Shown: in pieces, positions 57,752 to 64,000 of the stretch | Position numbering within the stretch: position 1 is the first letter of the stretch | Layout: each line of letters opens with the position of its first letter | Origin: Diabrotica undecimpunctata | Taxonomy: Eukaryota > Arthropoda > Insecta > Coleoptera > Chrysomelidae | DNA: 64,000 bases | Assembly: GCF_040954645.1 (NCBI RefSeq) | Contig: NC_092809.1 | Coordinates: 70,038,141 to 70,102,140, forward strand | Reading direction: 5' to 3' | Notes under the pieces: model-generated | The model's database searches: none | The model's input: only the letters and a program-made list of their open reading frames with translations | Told to the model about the DNA's origin: nothing | Position numbers and translations under genes: made by a program

Positions 57752-58157
57752 TTCTTCTTCTACTTCTTGGAGAACTTTCGATCTGTTTAATTCTGAAGCT
57801 ACCTCTGGTTAATTTCCTGGGAGGTAGATTGCCAACTATCCCTCCATCTTTAAGGTGGTCTTCCGGGGGCTCTTAAACCTGGCGAGTTGTTTTCTAGGGC
57901 AATTTTTGGGAGTCTATTCTCATCCATTCGTCTTACATGATTGTACCACATCCTCTTTCGCTGCCTTCTCTATCTTATAATATCTTGAATTTTGCACTGC
58001 TCTCTGACGTTTGTATTTCTCACCCTGTCTCTTCTTGTTTTGCCCATTATTGTTCTTAGGGTTTTTATTTCGGCAACCCTTAGCATCTGTTTCGTTTTGT
58101 TGGTATCTTCGTGCACTTATATGCCATATGTCATGATCGGTCGTAGGCAAGTCTTTA
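57752..58157 (-). mobile_element. RTE-like LINE 3' end, minus strand
   Basis: Closely similar at DNA level to 13329-13871 (shared GACCGATCATGACATATGGC, ACCAACAAAACGAAACAGAT and the GAAGTAGAAGAAG tail). 5' truncated near 58157. The bases at both ends, TCTTTAGATCC (left) and TCTTTAGAACC (right), suggest a roughly 10-bp target duplication with one change. Frames are broken. Confidence 0.85.
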
Positions 58158-58194
58158 GAACCAATGATGCTATTTAATATGAGACGATCTTTTA

Positions 58195-59105
58195 TGGAAT
58201 ATATTGAAAAATGAATTAAAGAAAATGGTGGACAGACATATCGAACACCTACTTTGACAAAAAGTGATGTTATTTAGTTTAACTATTTCCTAATTTGGTT
58301 TGTGAACAAAATGTTTGGTTTGTAAAATGTTTTATGTGAACTCCTATTATCCTGTTATTTTGTCAAATCATATTATTAATTATACTGCTGATATATTTAT
58401 TTATTTAATATTTTGTTATTAAACTATTTACTTTATTAAAGGTATTTCCTATTAAAATTCAGAAGTATTAATGTTTTTGTCTATTTTCCTTTCGTTGCCT
58501 GGAGTAATTGCTTTAAATCAGAATTATGCAGTTGATTTGCAAAATGCAATTATCTCAAAAACTGTTGAGTTTTTAAGTTATTAACAGTTATACCTTTTTT
58601 ATGTTAAAATAATGTATCTTTATTATTTTTTGTTACAAATACCGATAACTTAAAGAGCAAAAAACTTAGGTGCAAATTTATGCTACATATGTGGCATATG
58701 TGTCACCCTCTATCAGCTACATCAAAGTGTGCATCAAATTATAATTTCACATATTTAAAAGACCCAGTTGTAAATTTTTATACATAAATATTTATAAACA
58801 TTAAAGTTATAGTGAAAAATAAAATTTTAAATTTGAACTTTAACACCCTGTATCTTTCTTATTATTAACATTTTATTAAAGTAATTTGGCTTAAATCGTA
58901 TTTTAAAGTGTGTAATCTACTGTTTCTTTTTGTACAATAACACGAAGCATATACGATTTAAAATAAGCCCTAAGAAATAATATAATAACTGGTGAAATCG
59001 TATTTCCAGAAGTACTTACAAAGCAGCAGGTTGTTACTAAAAACCCCCTTTCGGCAGTTACCCCCTTAGTTACTTAACTTACTTGTTTAACTCTTTTACA
59101 AACGA
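58195..59105. other. AT-rich stretch without recognisable features
   Basis: No coding or RNA signal that I can support. Confidence 0.4.
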
Positions 59106-59159
59106 TCACTTTTTTTGGTTTCTGCACAGTTGTCGTCTCAGCTTCATTTTTTTTTTCGT

Positions 59160-59768
59160 CTTTATAGAGGGGGGTCTGGAATCTTCAACAGACATCTCAG
59201 TCCAGGACGCCGCCTGACTGACCTTAGTGCAGGATTCGTTCTTCGTACTCCCGGCGATAGCTTCCGAGTTACTTTAAAATGCCCTCTCGTCGCCGAGTCT
59301 ATGCCTAACGCATACCTATTGAATGCATTCTTAACATCAAACAACAGCAGGGCCGCCCAGCTATGCTCATCTCCTCTGTTGCGCAATGCTTCGAGTACAC
59401 TCATGATTGTATCAATCGTGCTTTTCCCTTAACAAAAACCAAATTATCTCCAAGAAAAACCACCTGGCCTCTCAATCCCGTCGTCTATGCGTACTCGCAA
59501 CATCCTTTCATACAGCTTACTGATGCATGGAAGAAGAAAGATGGGACTATACTTTTCCCTAGCCTTGGAGAGCAGTATTAACCTTGATGTAATCCAAGGC
59601 TCAGGAAAGGTTTGTGTTTCCAGCAGTGCATTCATGTGTTCCAGAAGCCACGCAGGCGCCGCCCGTCCTAGACGCTTTACCGCCTCAGATGGTATCTGAT
59701 CCATTCAGGAAGACCTACGCGTCTTGAGTAAACCCAATGCTTTGACAAGTTCATCCATGGTAAAGGAA
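59160..59768 (-). pseudogene. R1-clade LINE RT fragment
   Basis: Less AT-rich than its surroundings. Minus strand: 'MDELVKALGLLKTRRSS' (about 59755-59710), 'MDQIPSEAVKRLGRAAPAWL' then 'LLETQTFPEPWITSRLILLS' (59704-59590), 'LLPCISKLYERMLRVRIDDG' (about 59550-59490), 'STIDTIMSVLEALRNRGDEH' and motif A as 'AALLLFDVKNAFN' (about 59345-59300). These are the R1-type RT entry blocks. After motif A the frame continues as an Arg-rich stretch not matching RT, so a deletion or rearrangement joins there. No YADD. Confidence 0.8.
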
Positions 59769-59775
59769 ACCAGGA

Positions 59776-59807
59776 GGAAGGAGTTGAGAGCCTGCTCAAC
59801 TCCTTCC
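59776..59807. repeat. Hairpin at LINE/pogo junction
   Basis: GGAAGGAGTTGAG (59776-59788) faces CTCAACTCCTTCC (59795-59807) around AGCCTG, and pairing can continue into GGA/TCC repeats. It lies exactly between the R1-like LINE and the pogo-like transposase remnant. Confidence 0.85.
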
Positions 59808-59829
59808 TTCCTCCATACACCATGCCATC

Positions 59830-60540
59830 TGCCGTCCGGTTTCAGTTTCACCTAGATTTGATATTCTAGAGCCGTCGGCAAAACTTTTGTGCTTGCCCAA
59901 GACATTGTGTAATTTGTCAAAGCAAATTTACACATTATGTTCATTGAAAGATGTAGCAAGCGAGAGACTACATCCTTCTTGTCGTCTGATGCTCAAGTTA
60001 GGTGCTCGTTTTAAAAATCCTTTTATCCATTCTAAGCCGACATTCTCTATTTTCTAACCAATTATTCAGAATCCGCATATTATTTTTTTGGTTATTTCAT
60101 ATGCTAAACGGCAATATTTAATAGTTGTTATGCCGTAGTTTATTTTTGAGCACATTTTGAGGTATTCTGCCAGTGAAAATTTTTGTTTTTTCGGCATAAT
60201 TTAGCGGCATTCATAGAAAGGTCTCATTTTGACTTGGTATCAGGGTTATTCCTTTGTTTTTTTACGCATCTGAAATAGAAAGCTTATTGTTTATTGAAAA
60301 AATAATCTTTATTTCCTTTACAATTTACCTTGCTAAAGTCCGAAATGACACCTCTTTTAGTTCCGCTGCATTTCGCAATGAAAACTCTTCTTTTGTGACC
60401 AATTCCACGGCTTTTCTCATAGATGAGATTTTTTTGAAAGATTTTTCTGTCTTTGCTACATGGTACATCTTTTTTATTGTGCTTAATTTGTGCCTATTGT
60501 GTCCATAAAATGTTACCATTGTTCATCTTCTAGTTGCCCT
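59830..60540 (-). pseudogene. pogo/Tigger-type transposase, N-terminal part
   Basis: The minus strand has an N-terminal helix-turn-helix of the pipsqueak kind, 'MRKAVELVTKEEFSLRNAAE' (60423-60370). A CENP-B/Tc5-type DNA-binding domain follows: 'LAEYLKMCSKINYGITT' (about 60175-60125), 'LEWIKGFLKRAPNLSIR' (about 60040-59990), 'SLARATSFN' (about 59975). The start of the DDE domain has decayed to 'LGETE' where N.DETG is expected, so the first catalytic Asp is replaced by Gly. The remainder is cut off by the hairpin and the R1-like LINE. Stops and frameshifts occur. Confidence 0.8.
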
Positions 60541-60888
60541 GGCTACATTATACGTTGAAGCTATTCTATCTTTCACATCTGCTTCACTTAAGCGATCCTA
60601 ATTTGTGGTTTCTGCTCATAAACTCAAAAACTAAACATGTATCAAGAATTTTACTTTATCAAAATTGACACTAAATGTGGATTATATGTTTTTTCTAAAT
60701 AAAAAAAAAATAGACAATATGTCACCCGTTACGAAAATAACAGCATAATATATTTTCTTACCATTATAAATTATTTTTTTGCAACGAACGGGGAACGAAA
60801 TGATTCAGTTTTAGTTAGTTGGGGGATTACCCGCACCGTATATCAATTCTTAATTGAAATGGAACTACATTGTGTATATTGGTAAAAG

Positions 60889-61097
60889 TTAAATAAACGG
60901 ACGGGTGAGACCTATCAGTCCATTTAGCGGTATATCTCGAATGTACATTTTTTTTCCATAAAAAAATGTGTATATCTAGATTCTTAACCTTGAAAGGTAC
61001 CTAGAATACCGCACAATTTTCGGAAATAGTTGTAAAGGTGATGCAAAAAAAAGTTTTGCGTGGACTGACAGGTCTCACCCGTATAACGGAGGGTTAA
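60889..61097. mobile_element. TTAA-flanked MITE (piggyBac-like)
   Basis: Inverted ends share ACGGGTGAGACCTRTCAGTC (left arm about 60901-60920, right arm the complement of about 61063-61082). Each is preceded by TTAA (60889-60892 and 61094-61097). The right end reads TTAACCCTCCG on the minus strand, and piggyBac termini begin CCC after TTAA. No coding. About 200 bp. Confidence 0.75.
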
Positions 61098-61269
61098 TTA
61101 TATTTCATCAGTATGAATTATTACAGAAAACTTTTTTTTATTTAAAATTAACGTGTCTCGACAGCTTATGGTACTGACACGGGTACATTGTACAACATTA
61201 TACATATTTTATATACAAGCATTTGATATTAACAATTTTTTTTGTAAAGAAGTTAAATAATAAAACTTA

Positions 61270-63760
61270 TCATTGTGCACTGTCTATATTAGCTGAATTA
61301 AACTTGTTTATTTTAAAAATTTAAGAGCACTGTCGAAACGGTTTGGAACACTAAGAATGTCTTGATTTCCTTTTAGGTTGTGGTTGTTTCTAGAAGAATC
61401 ATACTGGCAGCAGTTCATTATCACGTGTTTGATGGAAAGGGGTATTATAGTCGTGGTGTACTCGAGGGTTTTCTGACGCCATAAGGTATCCATGTATGAG
61501 ACATGAGACATGAGGTGAGGAGTTTTTGTTTTATCAATATCTTAAGATCCGTATGAGTTTGGAACTCTTTGAAGGCTCAGTTAGAAGAACATGCTGCTTT
61601 AGCAGCCTGGTCTGCTTTTTCGTTTCTCAATATACCAACAAGAGATGGAGTACAGATCATTATGTCTTTTATGTTAGTAGAATATAGTTGGTTACTGATG
61701 GTATGTATTTCCTAGACTAGTAGATTTTTGAAAAAGATGCATCTTATGGAATGAATCGAGGAAAGAGAATCAGTACAAATGACAATTGGTTTGCTTTTAT
61801 TTAAAGTAGGAGGAATTGAAGTCTTTAATGCTTTGAGTATTCCATATAATTTTGGCGGTGTAGATACTAAAACTTCTAGGTAGTCGCACAAATCTTATTG
61901 CCGTCGTCAGTGTGGACACAGTGCAGCCACAACCGTCTTGATTCTTGGACGCATCGGTGTACAAAATTTCAACAAATTGTGTTAAGTTGAGAATCTTTTG
62001 GAAGGATTTTCGAAGGATTGAGTTTGTGGTTTCTGTTTTATTAAATCTGCATAAATCAGTATTAAATGTTAGAAGATAGATTGTGCATCCATAGAGCTTT
62101 CGTGGGGGTATAAAGAGATGTAGTATTGGAAAGGTTAATGGAATCTAATAAAGGAGATAATCTTTGTAGTAGTGTGAGTGAGCAATTGGATGCATTTGCT
62201 TAGGAAGGTTCTATGGGATTGATTAGATTTATTATCGAGTTACTTGGGTTTGCTGATATTCTTACAAAGTACGACTATAGACGTTGCTGCCTTCTTAGAT
62301 GGAGTGGTGGCTCTGAAGATTCAACACAAACACTTTCAGCGGGGTTTGCTTTGAAAGCATCAAAACATAGTCGTAGACATGTATTTTAATTCGTGTTCAG
62401 AGACTTTAGTAAGGAGCTACTAAATACCATATAAAGAATACTGCCATAGTTTAGCTTAGAGCAAATTAACGCTCTATATACATATTTTAAGGAGAGATTA
62501 TTCATCAGCTTCCCAAGAGTAGCTAGCAAGAGATTTAAGTAAATCGATTCTTTGGGTACAGTTTCCTTTAAGTTCCTAAATATGCTATCTCCAGATAAGC
62601 TTTTAACCAAAGGTGATACCAAGAAGTGTCAAATAGTTAAATGTTTGTAAACGAAGTCTGTTTATAGTTGTAGAAGGTAGATTGGGTTTATGCTTTTTGG
62701 TAAAGTGAATTACTTTGGATTTAGAAGCTGAAAACACAAATCCACCAAGCGTAGACCAGGTGTCTATTTTGTTTATGGCATTTTGGAGCAAAGTGCTGGT
62801 GGTAGCGGTAACTCTGCCTTGGAAGTATAATATAATACCATCAACATATATATCGAGTACCTGACTGGTGGTTTTATATATGAGGAAAATCTTTCATGCT
62901 AAGTAAAAAAAGGTTCTGCTTAAAACTGAGCCCTAAGGCAAACCGTTATTAAAAGCATGTGGCTTTGATACTTTTTTATTTGTTAATACTCTAAAATATC
63001 GTTTTATTAAAAAAACTTTTAAAGATAAATAAATGTTACCATTTTAATTATATTCTGTTAATTTTCTAAGAATTAGAGGTCTTTAGACACTGTCGAAGGC
63101 ATTTTGGATATCTAAAGTTACTGTTCTGACTTCGCTTCTATTCGAAAATGCGTTAACAATGTCAGTGTGTAGTGTGACCAAGTTATCCATTGTAATTCGA
63201 TTTGATCTGAAGCTGGTTTAGAATAAGTAAGGAATATTATTTCTTTGTAGATAACATAGTAAGCGTTTATTGACCATCTTTTCTAACAGTTTATATAATG
63301 AACAAATAAGCGAAATTGGACTATATGATTTTAGAAGATTTGGAGATGAGTCATTCTTTCTGATAGGAATTGTAGTTGCTTGTCGTCATAACGTTGGGAA
63401 CTGTTGACAACAGATTTTATTATATAACTTTAGCAGTTTGAGATGTGTGTCTGGATGAATATTTTTTAAGAATATTGATGGGATATCGTCTGGACCGGCT
63501 GCTGAGTTTTTTAATGAGAAAATGGCTTCGTTTATTTCTCAGAAATAAAAGGAAGATTAATAGAACTAGTAGTAAAAAATATTTTAGGGCTGGATATGTT
63601 GGTATCTGAGTTATTGGGAAGATTCGGAATATTTGATTTATTTGAAAAGTAGGAGGCATAGATATCTGGAATATGTTGATTATCGGTACCCTTTCATACG
63701 TCTTATGTTTGACCACATTTGCATGGGTAAAGTGTCTCTTGTGATTGAACTAACGTACTG
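61270..63760 (-). mobile_element. Jockey-type LINE with RNase H domain, RT to C-terminus
   Basis: Minus-strand order: 'NSAAGPDDIPSIFLKN' and 'FPTLWRQATTIPI' (about 63515-63360). RT follows: 'SYSPISLICSLYKLLEKMVN' (about 63320-63270), motif A 'VTLDIQNAFDSV' (about 63125-63085), 'FNNGLP' and 'GSVLS' (about 62950-62925), and 'DIYVDGIILYFQ' as decayed YADD (about 62850-62815). Next are 'WSTLGGFVFSASKSKVIHFT' (about 62760-62695) and 'YRALICSKLNYGSILYMV' (about 62475-62420). The RNase H domain starts 'EILYTDASKNQDGCGCTV' (about 61970-61915) and ends near 61310 with a decayed 'IKHVIMNCCQYDSSRNNHNL'. Stops are scattered. The endonuclease and ORF1 are not in the window. Confidence 0.88.
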
Positions 63761-63839
63761 ATTTCATGAGGAAAACACTTTTTAATTTCTATAAATATTT
63801 GTACGTTGCAAACATAACTTTTGTTACCAAATCATTCCG

Positions 63840-64000
63840 ATAATAATAAAAGTGCAGTTTTTGCGGGATATGCAGGACAAAGCGCCAGGCTTGTCCCATG
63901 TCCCGTTCCGCAGAAAAATTGCGGTCCCCTACCGCATCCCGTTTAGTCCCGTCGGATAAAACGCGATAAAAAAAAAGTGTGGGACGAGACTTCCCGCGTG
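63840..64000. repeat. GC-rich repeat edge with TCCCG motifs
   Basis: Base composition changes sharply at about 63855. The motif GTCCCG/CGGGAC and variants recur (63895, 63903, 63937, 63946 and in the last 20 bases on the other strand). This looks like a subterminal repeat of a DNA transposon continuing beyond the window, similar in style to the TCTTGG clusters of the hAT element, but no ends are visible. Confidence 0.5.

Overview
The window reads as repeat-rich, AT-rich genomic DNA of an arthropod, most likely an insect. A beetle is my guess, from the mix of LINE, Tc1, piggyBac and hAT families, but that is inference. I find no intact conserved host gene. Almost every coding signal is a dead or truncated transposable element, and most protein-like open frames are fragments broken by stops and frameshifts. 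Long (AT)n arrays lie at 1925-1984, 29899-29975, 35617-35678, 37301-37570 and 57121-57232.

Layout. 1-9 kb: two small inverted repeats, a minus-strand retroelement env remnant with a candidate LTR, Jockey-like LINE pieces and a dead Tc1 transposase. 8.7-12.6 kb: an LTR/Gypsy element with both LTRs that has lost reverse transcriptase, RNase H and the integrase core. 12.6-21.2 kb: a nested stack, with a LINE carrying two younger LINE insertions, then a minus-strand Copia element interrupted by a LINE and by a piggyBac copy. 22-34 kb: LINE fragments on both strands and one small, well-formed two-exon reading frame (27671-28324). 34.5-43.9 kb: a Penelope-like RT fragment, a nearly whole Tc1 transposon sitting in a TA array, a hammerhead ribozyme and the longest LINE of the window. 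45.2-49.7 kb: a 4.5-kb hAT-type element with perfect 15-bp ends and an 8-bp target duplication, with a LINE nested inside. 49.8-64 kb: a deleted piggyBac, tandem repeats, a snapback hairpin, more LINEs, a second hammerhead repeat family, a pogo-type transposase remnant, a TTAA-flanked MITE, a Jockey-like LINE and a GC-rich repeat at the right edge.

The genes do not form a pathway; the story is the order of insertions. Seven LINE insertions can be delimited exactly by 10-13 bp target-site duplications, which lets the nesting order be read from the sequence. The most notable signals are two unrelated hammerhead self-cleaving RNA motifs (39681-39746 plus, 56513-56603 minus), the first with a complete conserved core and base-paired stems, and the small spliced reading frame, which I cannot assign to any family.
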